From JBFGCM01 sp041581135 (lineage in GTDB: Bacteria > Actinomycetota > Acidimicrobiia > Spongiisociales > UBA5794), in NCBI GenBank assembly GCA_041581135.1, contig JBFGCM010000001.1:39518-103517 (forward strand): DNA of 64,000 bases, written 5' to 3'. Below, piece after piece: positions 1-7,838 of this stretch (its first letter is position 1; each line of letters begins with the position of its first letter). The notes beneath the pieces are model-generated. The model was given only the letters and a program-made list of their open reading frames with translations, ran no database searches and had not been told where the DNA came from. Both the position numbers and the translations under genes were made by a program.

Positions 1-855
1 ATCGGTTTCTCCGATCGGCAGTTCTACGACGGTCGGCTCCGCTTGATGACGCAGCACCCTGCCAACGAGGCAGCCGATGGCATCCACATACGGACGGTGG
101 AGGGGCAACGCAACGACGACGGCGTCAATGCCGAGGAGGTGCGTGCCGCGGTCGAGGTGGTGCACGAAGCCACCCGGCACGGCGAGACCAGCATCGGGGT
201 GGTGACGCCGTTCCGTGCCCAGGCCGATGCACTGGCCGAGGCGCTGCTGGCCGAGTTCGGCCCCGAGGAACTCGAGCGCTTCGGTATCAGAGCCGGCACC
301 GTGCACCAGTTCCAGGGGGCGGAGCGTGACGTGATGATCGTGTCATTGGCCATCAGCCAGGCGGATCTGAGCTCCTCGCTCCGGTTCATCTCCGATCCGA
401 ACCTGTTCAACGTGATGATCACCCGGGCGAGGCGGCGCATGGTGGTGGTCACCTCGGTGGCCCCGATCGACTACCCCACCGGGCTGGTCGAGGACTACCT
501 GGAGTATGCCCACCATCCTCCCCAACCGTCGGCCCGTTCCGATGTTCCTCCCGGGTGGATCGGCGAGCTGACCACGAGGCTCCGCGGCTACTCCGTGCTG
601 GTGGTGCCGAACTACCCCGTAGCGGGGTGGACCATCGACATGGCCGTGGGTAGGGGAGAGGCCGCGTTCGGCGTGGAGTGCGAAGTGCATCCAGACGGTC
701 TGGACGCCCACGTCGAGCGCCACTTGGCGCTACGTCGTGCCGGCTGGACGATGACTGACGCGTTCATGAGCCGCTGGCTCGCCCAGCAGGACGAGGCGGT
801 CGACTCGCTGGTCGCCGCGGTCATGGCGCGCGATCCGGACTTCACAAAGGCTTGA
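1..855 (+). CDS. C-terminal part of a superfamily 1 (UPF1/Dna2-type) helicase, 5' end outside the window
   Basis: The reading frame is open from base 1, so the gene starts upstream of the window; the first in-frame ATG at 43 is internal. The visible part carries late SF1 helicase motifs: GTVHQFQGAERDVM (motif V region) and NVMITRARRRMVVV (motif VI with the arginine finger), preceded by a segment like the AAA_12 domain. After about residue 165 comes a C-terminal domain (from WIGELTTRLRGYSVLVVPNY) that resembles the small restriction-endonuclease-like domains seen at the end of such helicases; this is inference. The likely role is ATP-dependent nucleic-acid unwinding or defence-like nuclease-helicase action. 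The Walker A region is not in view. Confidence 0.85.
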   Translation: MGFSDRQFYDGRLRLMTQHPANEAADGIHIRTVEGQRNDDGVNAEEVRAAVEVVHEATRHGETSIGVVTPFRAQADALAEALLAEFGPEELERFGIRAGTVHQFQGAERDVMIVSLAISQADLSSSLRFISDPNLFNVMITRARRRMVVVTSVAPIDYPTGLVEDYLEYAHHPPQPSARSDVPPGWIGELTTRLRGYSVLVVPNYPVAGWTIDMAVGRGEAAFGVECEVHPDGLDAHVERHLALRRAGWTMTDAFMSRWLAQQDEAVDSLVAAVMARDPDFTKA

Positions 856-927
856 CACCGGCCTGAGATGCCGCTGAACCGGCGTCGTGCACGATGTCGC
901 CACCCGCCACACAGGAGTGCACTCGAC

Positions 928-1449
928 ATGAAGCCTTCCCGTATCGCCGCCGCCATCAGCGCCGGCATCCTGGCCGTTCCGATCATCGCCATCGCTGCCA
1001 TTGCGATGCTCGCCGAGCCGGAGGTCCCGGCAGAGCCGGCTGTGGCGACGGTCGCCTCGACGACCGACACCACGTCGACCTCCACCACCGTCACCACATC
1101 GACCTCGACCACCCTGCCCTCCTCCCCGTCTACGTCGGATCCCGGTTCGCACGTGCTCGACGACGACGATCAAGGCCATCACCATGGGGGTGACGACCAC
1201 GGCGAGCACCATGGGGGTGATGATGACGGCCGTCACCATGGGGGTGACGACCACGGCGAGCACCATGGGGGTGACGATGACGGCCGTCACCATGGGGGTG
1301 ACGATCATGGGGAGCACCATGGTGACGATGACGACGACGAGGAGGATGACGAGGACGACGAGGATGACGAGGACGACGAGGATGACGAGGACGATGACGA
1401 CGATGACGACGAGGACGATGACGACGATGACGATGAGGACGAGGACTGA
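928..1449 (+). CDS. Secreted or membrane-anchored His/Asp-rich repeat protein with poly-acidic tail
   Basis: Start ATG 928 follows AGGAG at 912-916; a longer in-frame start at 868 lacks this site. The 173-aa product has a hydrophobic N-terminal segment (about residues 5-30, signal peptide or anchor), a Thr/Ser-rich linker, then 9-residue repeats HHGGDDHGE/HHGGDDDGR (five full copies) and a tail of about 45 almost pure Asp/Glu residues. No enzyme domain is recognisable. Alternating His pairs and Asp runs suggest divalent metal binding at the cell surface. The nickel SOD genes lie about 1.6 kb away, so nickel or zinc buffering is a guess, not a finding. It could also simply be a charged wall-associated spacer. 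Confidence 0.75.
   Translation: MKPSRIAAAISAGILAVPIIAIAAIAMLAEPEVPAEPAVATVASTTDTTSTSTTVTTSTSTTLPSSPSTSDPGSHVLDDDDQGHHHGGDDHGEHHGGDDDGRHHGGDDHGEHHGGDDDGRHHGGDDHGEHHGDDDDDEEDDEDDEDDEDDEDDEDDDDDDDEDDDDDDDEDED
1180..1314 (+). repeat. Five in-frame 27-nt tandem repeats
   Basis: Units start at 1180, 1207, 1234, 1261 and 1288. Each begins CACCATGGGGGTGA and encodes HHGGDD followed by HGE or DGR in alternation. A partial sixth unit merges into the acidic tail at 1315. Near-identity at DNA level implies recent expansion; copy number may vary between strains. Confidence 0.9.
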
Positions 1450-1494
1450 GGAGTCACCGACGGGTCGCCGTCAGTCCATCGCCGCACGGCCCGT

Positions 1495-1531
1495 GTGAGC
1501 AACTCGGGGGACCGTGAGCATCTCGGGGGAC
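1495..1531. repeat. Pair of 18-bp direct repeats in an intergenic region
   Basis: GTGAGCAACTCGGGGGAC (1495-1512) and GTGAGCATCTCGGGGGAC (1514-1531) differ at one base and are separated by one base. They sit in the 149-bp convergent gap between the His-rich gene and the DHH gene. They may be the remnant of a mobile-element end or a protein-binding site; I recognise no element. Confidence 0.6.
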
Positions 1532-1598
1532 GCCGGGCGTCGACACGGCCCACCCCCGCCGCAGTACCGGCAAGGCGTGCTGCCGTGGGGCGGAGCGG

Positions 1599-2519
1599 CT
1601 ATGTGCCCCGCAGCGCCTCGATGAGCTCCTTCTCCACCATGTCGGCGTCCTCGTGGTCCACCTGGCAGGTGCCGGCGTTCTCGTGGCCACCGCCCTCGTA
1701 GGACAGCATCAGGGCGCCGAGGTTCGCCTGGCAGGTGCGGTTGACGATCGACTTGCCGACGGCGAACACCGTGTTCTGCTTGCCCTTGCCCCAGATGGCG
1801 TGAATCGAGACATTGATGTCGGGGAACAGCGCATACACCATGAACCGGTTGCCGGCGTGGATGATCTCGTCGTGGCGCAGATCGACCACGGCCACATTTT
1901 CGGTGACCGTGGTGATGCGCTCCAGTTGTGCCTTGAACAGCGGCTCCTGCTCGAAGTAGAGGTCGACTCGGTCCCGCACGTCCGGAAGATCGAGGATCTC
2001 GTCGATGCTGTGGTCACCGCAGTAGTCGATGAGCTCCATCATCAGCTGGTAGTTCGAGATCCGGAACGTGCGGAACCTGCCGAGCCCCGTTCGGGGATCC
2101 ATGAGGAAGTTCAGGAGTGTCCAGCCCTTGGGCTCGAGGATGTCCGACAGGTTGTACTGCGCCGAATCGGCCTGATCCACTGCAGCCATCATCTCCAATG
2201 AGATGTCGGGGAACCGCTCTGCTCCGCCGTAGTACTCGTACACGACTCGCGCCGCGGAGGGTGCGTTCGGGTCGATGATCTGGTTCTCGGCGATCTCGTT
2301 GCGGATGGTCTCCGAGTAGTGATGATCGAATGCCATGTACACGCCCGGGACGTACGGCAGGTTCGTGGTGATGTCCCGGTCGGTGATCTCGACCTTGCCG
2401 TCCTGCATGTCCTTGGGATGGACGAACAAGATGTCGTTGATCATGTCGAGCTTCTTGAAGAGGACGGCACACACGAGGCCGTCGAAGTCGCTCCGCGTGA
2501 CGAGGCGATAGTGTGGCAT
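1599..2519 (-). CDS. DHH-family phosphoesterase (exopolyphosphatase-like)
   Basis: The 306-aa product starts at MPHYRLVTRSDFDG (ATG 2517-2519); an upstream in-frame ATG at 2570 would add 17 poorly supported residues. DHH-family signatures are present in order: DFDG near residue 11, FDHH near 64, an Asp-containing DQADSAQ segment near 115, and a C-terminal GGGHENAG motif typical of DHHA1 domains. The family binds Mn2+ and hydrolyses phosphodiesters or pyrophosphates in the cytoplasm (RecJ, oligoribonucleases, cyclic-dinucleotide or polyphosphate hydrolases). The substrate cannot be read from sequence. It lies upstream of nothing in its own direction, with a 60-bp gap to sodX, and may share its transcript. 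Confidence 0.85.
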   Translation of the reverse strand: MPHYRLVTRSDFDGLVCAVLFKKLDMINDILFVHPKDMQDGKVEITDRDITTNLPYVPGVYMAFDHHYSETIRNEIAENQIIDPNAPSAARVVYEYYGGAERFPDISLEMMAAVDQADSAQYNLSDILEPKGWTLLNFLMDPRTGLGRFRTFRISNYQLMMELIDYCGDHSIDEILDLPDVRDRVDLYFEQEPLFKAQLERITTVTENVAVVDLRHDEIIHAGNRFMVYALFPDINVSIHAIWGKGKQNTVFAVGKSIVNRTCQANLGALMLSYEGGGHENAGTCQVDHEDADMVEKELIEALRGT

Positions 2520-2579
2520 GCGGCTACTCCGTTCCGGTCTGAGAGTCCTTTCTTCGGCCGGAACCACCACGGGCTTGAA

Positions 2580-3062
2580 TCAGACGACGCGTCCCATGCG
2601 CAGTGGCGGCCAGTACCGGAAGGGGACCCGCCAGCGAACCCGCTCCGCGGACAGTGGGCCCAGCCGTCGGCTGTCATCGCTGGACAGCGGACGACGGTCA
2701 CCCAGGACGAAGTACTCGTCGTCACCGAGGCGCCAAGCGCCGTCGGGATGGGTGGGGCCATCGGCCCACGGTTCGGGAAGGGCGCGCTCATCGACGTGCA
2801 CTTGACCGCCCGTGATGACGAGGTGATCGCCCGGGAGCCCGACGACTCGTTTCACGAGCTCGAAGCCATCCCGGGTCGGGTGCGGGAAGATGACCACGTG
2901 ACCGCGCCGAGGGCGGCGGGATCGCACTGCCAGCACGAAGTCGCCGGCGCGCAGGGTGGGCTCCATGGAGCCTTCTGCGATCGCATAGCGCCGCAGGGAA
3001 CGGGTGAACGCAGCCCCGCCCACCAGTGCCGCTACACCCAGGAGTGTGGTGCCTCTCCGCAT
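2580..3062 (-). CDS. sodX: S26-family signal peptidase, probable NiSOD maturation protease (SodX)
   Basis: This 160-aa protein has the type I signal peptidase motifs: EGSMEPTL with catalytic Ser32, KRVVGLPGD with general-base Lys71, and GDRRPLSSDDSR at 121-132. One N-terminal hydrophobic stretch (residues 6-19) would anchor it to the membrane. It is shorter than housekeeping LepB and is divergent from sodN with a 98-bp shared upstream region. That arrangement is the known one for the protease that removes the SodN leader and exposes the nickel-binding His1. The SodX role is inferred from family and context; general LepB function cannot be excluded. Confidence 0.85.
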   Translation of the reverse strand: MRRGTTLLGVAALVGGAAFTRSLRRYAIAEGSMEPTLRAGDFVLAVRSRRPRRGHVVIFPHPTRDGFELVKRVVGLPGDHLVITGGQVHVDERALPEPWADGPTHPDGAWRLGDDEYFVLGDRRPLSSDDSRRLGPLSAERVRWRVPFRYWPPLRMGRVV

Positions 3063-3160
3063 TCGATGGAGTTCCCGTCGTCGACCGCGGCGAGTCTACG
3101 TTTGAGCGGACCCGCGCCGGGTAGTGTTTCCGGGTATCGACGACATCGGGAGGTATCCCC

Positions 3161-3589
3161 ATGCGGGTGCTCAGCGCCCTTCTCCGGCCGCGGCGGATCG
3201 CTCATGCCCATTGCGACCTGTTCTGTGGCGTCTATGACCCGGCCCAGGCGATGATCGAGGCCAAGTCCGTCCTCAACTGCTGCACCAAGTACGAGGCGTC
3301 CGACGACCCGGTGTTCCGGGATCGGTGCGTCGCCATCAAGGAAGAACGTGCCGAGCTCGTGAAGCATCACTTGTCCGTGTTGTGGACCGACTTCTTCAAG
3401 CCACACCACACCGAACCCTTCCCCAATCTGCACGACCTGTTCTGGCGTGCCATCAAGCAGGCCTCCGACGCCAAGAAGTCCATGGATCCTGCGGTGTCCC
3501 AGAAGCTCATCGACCTCGTCCAGGAGGTGTCGGATGTGTTCTGGCAGACCGACGAGTCCAAGAGCGCCGGCGTGTATCCGCCGGGCTGA
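3161..3589 (+). CDS. sodN: Nickel-containing superoxide dismutase precursor, variant Ni-hook
   Basis: The enzyme dismutates superoxide to O2 and H2O2 using one Ni bound by the processed N-terminus. Start ATG 3161 has GGGAGGT six bases upstream. A 16-residue leader ends ...RRIAHA; cleavage exposes HCDLFCGVYDPAQ. His1, Cys2, Cys6, Tyr9, Glu17 and Arg47 of the mature numbering are all present, and the AELVKHH and SVLW segments match the family. Two oddities: position 5 of the hook is Phe where the family has Pro (HCDLPCGVYDP), and mature positions 24, 25 and 40 are extra cysteines. Mature length is 126 aa against about 117 in Streptomyces. Neighbour sodX supplies processing. Confidence 0.96.
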   Translation: MRVLSALLRPRRIAHAHCDLFCGVYDPAQAMIEAKSVLNCCTKYEASDDPVFRDRCVAIKEERAELVKHHLSVLWTDFFKPHHTEPFPNLHDLFWRAIKQASDAKKSMDPAVSQKLIDLVQEVSDVFWQTDESKSAGVYPPG

Positions 3590-3606
3590 CCGGCGGTCAG
3601 CGTTCG

Positions 3607-3630
3607 CGGAGGGGCCTGCGGGCCCCTCCG
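3607..3630. terminator. GC-rich hairpin between convergent sodN and murJ
   Basis: A perfect 10-bp stem, CGGAGGGGCC paired with GGCCCCTCCG, encloses the tetraloop TGCG. It lies 17 bp past the sodN stop and 5 bp past the murJ stop, so it can terminate both transcripts. No long T-run follows, as is common in high-GC actinobacteria. Confidence 0.8.
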
Positions 3631-3635
3631 GAGCG

Positions 3636-5216
3636 TCAGGAGTCGTCCGCCGCCTGCGTGGAGGACGCGACCCGGACGGTGAGGGAATGCAGGCCGGCAC
3701 CGCCGGCGAAGACGACGACCCCGAACGCAGCGGTGCCGGCGACGATCGCAGCGACGCTGCCGACGAACGAGTCCGCCGCCACGACAGACCCCGTGATGCC
3801 GCCGGCCAGCCACGCCGCCACGCCGGCCACCGCCGCCAGGGGCAGGGCACGGGCCGTGGTGTTCACCACCGGCCACAGGAACTCCGTACCGGTCCGGCGG
3901 TACCAGATCACGGCAAGTGTTGCCGTGTAGGCGAGCAGGGCCAGCGTGCTGGCGAAGGCGACGCCCCGGATGCCGAACCCCGCTTGGAGCGCCCAGTACA
4001 ACGGAAAGGCCAGCACGGTGACCGCCGTTCCGGCTACCACCGGCACCCACATCTCGCGGCGGGCGTAGAAGCCCCTCGTGATGAGCTGGAGCGCCCCCCA
4101 GACGGGTACCGCCAGCGCGTAGAAGAAGAGGGCTGCCGCGGCGGCCTCTGAGTGCTCCGGCAGGAAGTTGCCGCGCTCGAACAAGGCCCGGATGGATGGC
4201 AGCGTGAGGGCGGCGAGGAGCGCTGAAGCGGCGATGCTCAGAGCGATCACGTAGCGGAGCGCCCGCGCCACGGTGGCCGCCATCTCCCGGTGCTTGTCCT
4301 CGGCGAACAGCCTCGCCAGGAACGGGTAGGCGGCGACCCCGGCCGCCTGCGCGATGACGCCCACCGGAACGAGCATGGTGCGCCGCGCAACCTGGAGCTG
4401 GACGACGGCGCCATCGGACACCAGGTTGCCGAAGGACTTCATGAACTGCTCGTCGAGCACCACGATCGACTGGCCCACCATCAGTGGTATCGCCAGCAAC
4501 AGGTACTCGGAGATCACCGGGTGAGCCCAGGGCAACGACCACCGCACTCGCAGGCCGACGCGATGCGCCCCCCACACCTGGACCAGGAAGTTGCCGACGA
4601 CGGCGCCACCCAGAACACCCCAGGCGAACCCCTCCGGTGTCGGCGCCTCTCTTCCCAGGTTGAACGCGATGCCGCCGGCGATGATGCCGACGTTGTAGAT
4701 GATCGGCGCCAGCGTCGGCACCACGAACTGGCCCTTGGCGTACTGGACGGCCATGAGCAGCGAGCCGAGGATGAAGAAGAACTGGGCCGGCAGCACGATC
4801 CTGGTCAGTCGCGCTGCCTCGGCGAGCTGATCACCTTCGAAGCGTGGGTACACCAGGTCGAGCACCGGCTCTGCCACCGCCATGGCGAGCGCAACGAGGA
4901 CCACCATGGCGAGCCCGACGGGACGGGCGATGGCGGTGAATGCGTCCCATCCGCCTTCCTCGTCGTCTGCGGCCAGGTAGCGGCTGAGGATGGGGATGAA
5001 GGTGATGGCCATGAACCCGCCGGCGAGGAGGTAGTTGATCCAGTCGGCGATGGTGAACGCCGCCTGGTACACGTCGCCGGTGGCGGTACCACCGAGGATG
5101 GCGGCAGCCACCTGTTCGCGGATGAGACCGATGATCCGTGACAGCAGGACGCCGCCGGCCACGACGGCGGCGGCCGTTCCCATGCGGCGGCGGTGGAGTC
5201 CGGGGGCGGCGGTCAC
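3636..5216 (-). CDS. murJ: MurJ/MviN-type lipid II flippase
   Basis: The 526-aa polytopic protein has about 14 predicted hydrophobic segments and family sequence from the start: LLSRIIGLIREQVAAAILG, then GDVYQAAFTIADWINYLLAGG and FIPILSRYL. MurJ moves lipid-linked peptidoglycan precursor from the inner to the outer face of the cytoplasmic membrane. Length fits a plain MurJ, without the long C-terminal kinase-like extension seen in mycobacteria. The basic N-terminus (HRRRM) precedes the first helix. It ends against the sodN terminator and is followed, 50 bp upstream of its start, by the unrelated ABC operon end. Confidence 0.93.
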   Translation of the reverse strand: MTAAPGLHRRRMGTAAAVVAGGVLLSRIIGLIREQVAAAILGGTATGDVYQAAFTIADWINYLLAGGFMAITFIPILSRYLAADDEEGGWDAFTAIARPVGLAMVVLVALAMAVAEPVLDLVYPRFEGDQLAEAARLTRIVLPAQFFFILGSLLMAVQYAKGQFVVPTLAPIIYNVGIIAGGIAFNLGREAPTPEGFAWGVLGGAVVGNFLVQVWGAHRVGLRVRWSLPWAHPVISEYLLLAIPLMVGQSIVVLDEQFMKSFGNLVSDGAVVQLQVARRTMLVPVGVIAQAAGVAAYPFLARLFAEDKHREMAATVARALRYVIALSIAASALLAALTLPSIRALFERGNFLPEHSEAAAAALFFYALAVPVWGALQLITRGFYARREMWVPVVAGTAVTVLAFPLYWALQAGFGIRGVAFASTLALLAYTATLAVIWYRRTGTEFLWPVVNTTARALPLAAVAGVAAWLAGGITGSVVAADSFVGSVAAIVAGTAAFGVVVFAGGAGLHSLTVRVASSTQAADDS

Positions 5217-5266
5217 CGAGGCAACTTACCGCTGGTGCGGCTCAGCCCTTGGCCAATGCAGGCGGC

Positions 5267-6013
5267 TCATGTGATGTCGCGATACCGCAGGAGGGCGGTC
5301 GTCACGCCCAAGCTCAGCAGCGCCAGGATCCCCATCTTGGCGACCGCGCCTCCCACCCCGGGCGCCATGTCCCCGATCAGCGTGACGACCTCGCCGACGT
5401 CGACCGGCGCCATGTCGAAGAACGCGGTGAGCGTGATCTTCCAGATCGAAGAAGGGGCCAGCCCGGTGAGACCCGAAGTGATCGACAACTCCCAGAGGAA
5501 CACGTAGATCAACCCGATGAGAGTCGCGCGTTTCGCCACGAACCCGAACGGCACGAAGATCGCGACGTACCCCAGGGCACCGATGGCAGACGCCACCAGC
5601 AACGGAATGATCAGGCCCCACTCGTTGGCGACGAGGCCGGTGGCGACCCCCATCAGCAGTGCCCCGAAACCGAGCAGCTCGAACACCACGAACCATGCGG
5701 CCACGAGCTTGGCGCCGGCGATGGCGACGCGCTGGATCGGCCGCACAGCCAGGAAGGACAGCGTGTCCTGGTCCTTCTCGTCTCCCAGCGCCGATGTGGA
5801 GAGGATCAGGGCGATCACCGGCATCGAGATGCCGAGCAACAACGTGGTGGCGAGATTCGCTGCCTGCTCGGCGGCACGGGCATCGGTCTGGGAGCCCGTG
5901 GCCAAAAAGAGGATGAGCGCCGGCACGATGGCGACGAGGCCCAGACCGATGATGCGCCGGCCGGGGAGCAGGCCCCGGACCGTTACTCGGCCGATCGCCA
6001 GCACCGCGGTCAT
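5267..6013 (-). CDS. ABC exporter permease (ABC-2 type), last gene of the operon
   Basis: This 248-aa membrane protein starts at MTAVLAIGRV (ATG 6011-6013); the long upstream extension of this frame is only shadow of the ATPase gene. Six hydrophobic segments are visible, and the segment GDEKDQDTLSFLAVRPIQR between helices 2 and 3 is typical of ABC-2 permeases. It overlaps the ATPase stop by 4 bp (ATGA), so the two are translationally coupled and probably form one exporter. The substrate is unknown. Confidence 0.85.
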   Translation of the reverse strand: MTAVLAIGRVTVRGLLPGRRIIGLGLVAIVPALILFLATGSQTDARAAEQAANLATTLLLGISMPVIALILSTSALGDEKDQDTLSFLAVRPIQRVAIAGAKLVAAWFVVFELLGFGALLMGVATGLVANEWGLIIPLLVASAIGALGYVAIFVPFGFVAKRATLIGLIYVFLWELSITSGLTGLAPSSIWKITLTAFFDMAPVDVGEVVTLIGDMAPGVGGAVAKMGILALLSLGVTTALLRYRDIT

Positions 6014-6951
6014 CGCCGGTGCACCAGGTAGCGGAAGACACTCTCGAGCGATTCGTCTTCGGGCTCGAAGCCGATGAACCCGACGTCGATGCCCTTGGCG
6101 ACGCGGGGCAACGCATGACCCAACGTGGAGAGATCTCGAGTCTCCACGTGGAGCACGGTGTCGTTCTCCACGCTGACGCTGTGCACGGCCGCCTCGTTGA
6201 GCAACGCGCCGCCCAGGCGGCGGGCGTTGTCGGCCCGCACCTTCACGCGAAACGGGATGTCGGACATGGCGTTGCGGATGGCGCCGATGTCGCCGGCGGC
6301 GGCCAGCTTGCCGTCGACCACGGCGATCACCCGGTCGGCCACCCGTTCCACTTCCGCCAGCACGTGGGATGAGATCACGATGGTGCGGCCCGCCGCACCG
6401 TAGGAGCGGAAGAGCTCGATGAGGTGGGCGCGCTGCACCGGGTCGGTGCCGTTGAGCGGCTCGTCCAAGATGAGGATCTCGGGATCGCCGACGAGCGCTG
6501 CCGCCACCTTGGCCCGTTGCCGCATGCCCTTGGAGTATCCCGCGATGGGGCGGTGGGCCGACTCGACGAGGTTGACGGCTTCCATCGCCCGTGCTGCGGC
6601 CCGCTTGGGCCGGGCGACACCCGCAAGCTGCGCCGAATACGCGGCCAGCTGGGCACCGGTGAGGAACGGGTACACGGCGTCCTCCTCGGGGACCAGAGCG
6701 ACGCGCCGGTACACCGACGGCGACCGGCGCGGATCCACCCCGAACAGCGTGATCGCCCCTTCCGAAGGGCGGAGCAGCCCGGTGAGCACCCGGAGCAACG
6801 TCGTCTTTCCGGCCCCGTTGGGACCGAGTAACCCGGTCACACCCGGTCCAAACGAGCAGGAGATGTCTGACACCGCCACCTTCTGGCCGAACCACTTGCT
6901 CAGCGACGTCACCTCGATCGTGGCGTCTGCGGCGAACTCAGGTGTGGTCAC
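6010..6951 (-). CDS. ABC transporter ATP-binding protein
   Basis: The 313-aa ATPase has Walker A GPNGAGKTT near residue 43, signature YSKGMRQR near 140, Walker B ILILDEPLNG near 160 and the H-loop SSHVL near 192, followed by a C-terminal domain of about 100 residues common in ABC-2 exporters. It energises the downstream permease (5267-6013) and overlaps both neighbours by 4 bp. The role is export of an unidentified substrate, or membrane remodelling. Confidence 0.93.
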   Translation of the reverse strand: MTTPEFAADATIEVTSLSKWFGQKVAVSDISCSFGPGVTGLLGPNGAGKTTLLRVLTGLLRPSEGAITLFGVDPRRSPSVYRRVALVPEEDAVYPFLTGAQLAAYSAQLAGVARPKRAAARAMEAVNLVESAHRPIAGYSKGMRQRAKVAAALVGDPEILILDEPLNGTDPVQRAHLIELFRSYGAAGRTIVISSHVLAEVERVADRVIAVVDGKLAAAGDIGAIRNAMSDIPFRVKVRADNARRLGGALLNEAAVHSVSVENDTVLHVETRDLSTLGHALPRVAKGIDVGFIGFEPEDESLESVFRYLVHRR

Positions 6952-7838
6952 ACCAGCCTCCGGTATCGGCGGTACACGACGAACGCCCCGACGACGACGA
7001 GCACGATGATGGCGAGCAACGACGCCACCTGGGGAAGGTCGGCCTCGCTGAGAGGGTTCTCGGTGAAGGTGTCGAACACCCAGTCCCTGATCACGCCGGG
7101 ATGGTTGGCGATCGCCAGCAGGGCGGACCAGCGGGATCCGGCGAATGCGGCGGTCTCCACCAAGATAAGGGCCATGATGTTGGAGCCGATCATGACCCCG
7201 ATGAAGATCGCAGCCGCAGCGGACACGCGGTTGGCGAATGCGGCCACCACGAACGCGACTGTCGCGTAGGTGGCGAGGAAGGCCAGCGCGGTCACGAGCA
7301 CCTTGCCCAGCACATCGACGTCGGCGCCGAGGGCGGGGAAGAACCCGTCGCTCGACACGGCCGCCTTGCCGACGTACAGCAACACCTGAGGCAGCAGCAT
7401 GAAGCCGAGCACGACGATCGAGAGGGCACCGGCGCGGGCGAGGAGGTAGTCCCGCGTGGTCAGCGGCCGGGAGGCATACATGGCCAGCACGCCTTGGGTT
7501 CGGTCCGGCACCAACAGCTCCGGCGCAGCCAACGCGGTGAACAACAGGGCAATGGTGCTGGTGGTGTCGAAGTACCCGGCGTGATCCAGCGCCTCAGGGG
7601 TGTCAACCGCGAAGCCCTCGAGGAAGATCGCGAGGCCTACTGCCACGATGGCCGGGATGATGGCGATGGCCACGAGGACCCACGGGATGACCTTCTTGCG
7701 GGCCTTGCGGCGGATGCCCAACACACGCCGGACGCCGTCCTTGACCACCGCGGCGATGGCTCCCCGCTGGCCGAGCCGCTCTCCCTCGTGGGGCTTGTAC
7801 CCGAGATCGAAGACGACGCCCCGGCCCACATCGCTCAC
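6948..7838 (-). CDS. ABC exporter permease (ABC-2 type)
   Basis: The 296-aa protein begins with a cytoplasmic stretch rich in basic residues (RRVLGIRRKARKK) and then six hydrophobic segments. The sequence RTQGVLAMYASRPLTTRDYLLAR lies at the usual ABC-2 coupling position. It overlaps the preceding ATPase (7835) and the following ATPase (6951) by 4 bp each. It is most likely the partner of the ATPase at 7835-8878, making this a tandem exporter operon. Confidence 0.86.
   Translation of the reverse strand: MSDVGRGVVFDLGYKPHEGERLGQRGAIAAVVKDGVRRVLGIRRKARKKVIPWVLVAIAIIPAIVAVGLAIFLEGFAVDTPEALDHAGYFDTTSTIALLFTALAAPELLVPDRTQGVLAMYASRPLTTRDYLLARAGALSIVVLGFMLLPQVLLYVGKAAVSSDGFFPALGADVDVLGKVLVTALAFLATYATVAFVVAAFANRVSAAAAIFIGVMIGSNIMALILVETAAFAGSRWSALLAIANHPGVIRDWVFDTFTENPLSEADLPQVASLLAIIVLVVVGAFVVYRRYRRLV

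Noticed and set aside
1180..1314. CRISPR-like array
   Set aside because: The units are contiguous, in frame and have no spacers; they encode a protein repeat.
3062..3161. Nickel-responsive (Nur-type) operator between sodX and sodN
   Set aside because: Only an 8-bp inverted pair GTCGTCGA/TCGACGAC with a 52-bp loop is seen, which does not look like a Fur-family box.
5267..6895. Fusion of ATPase and permease in one frame
   Set aside because: The N-terminal half is the wrong frame of the ATPase gene; the true permease starts at 6013 with an ATGA overlap.
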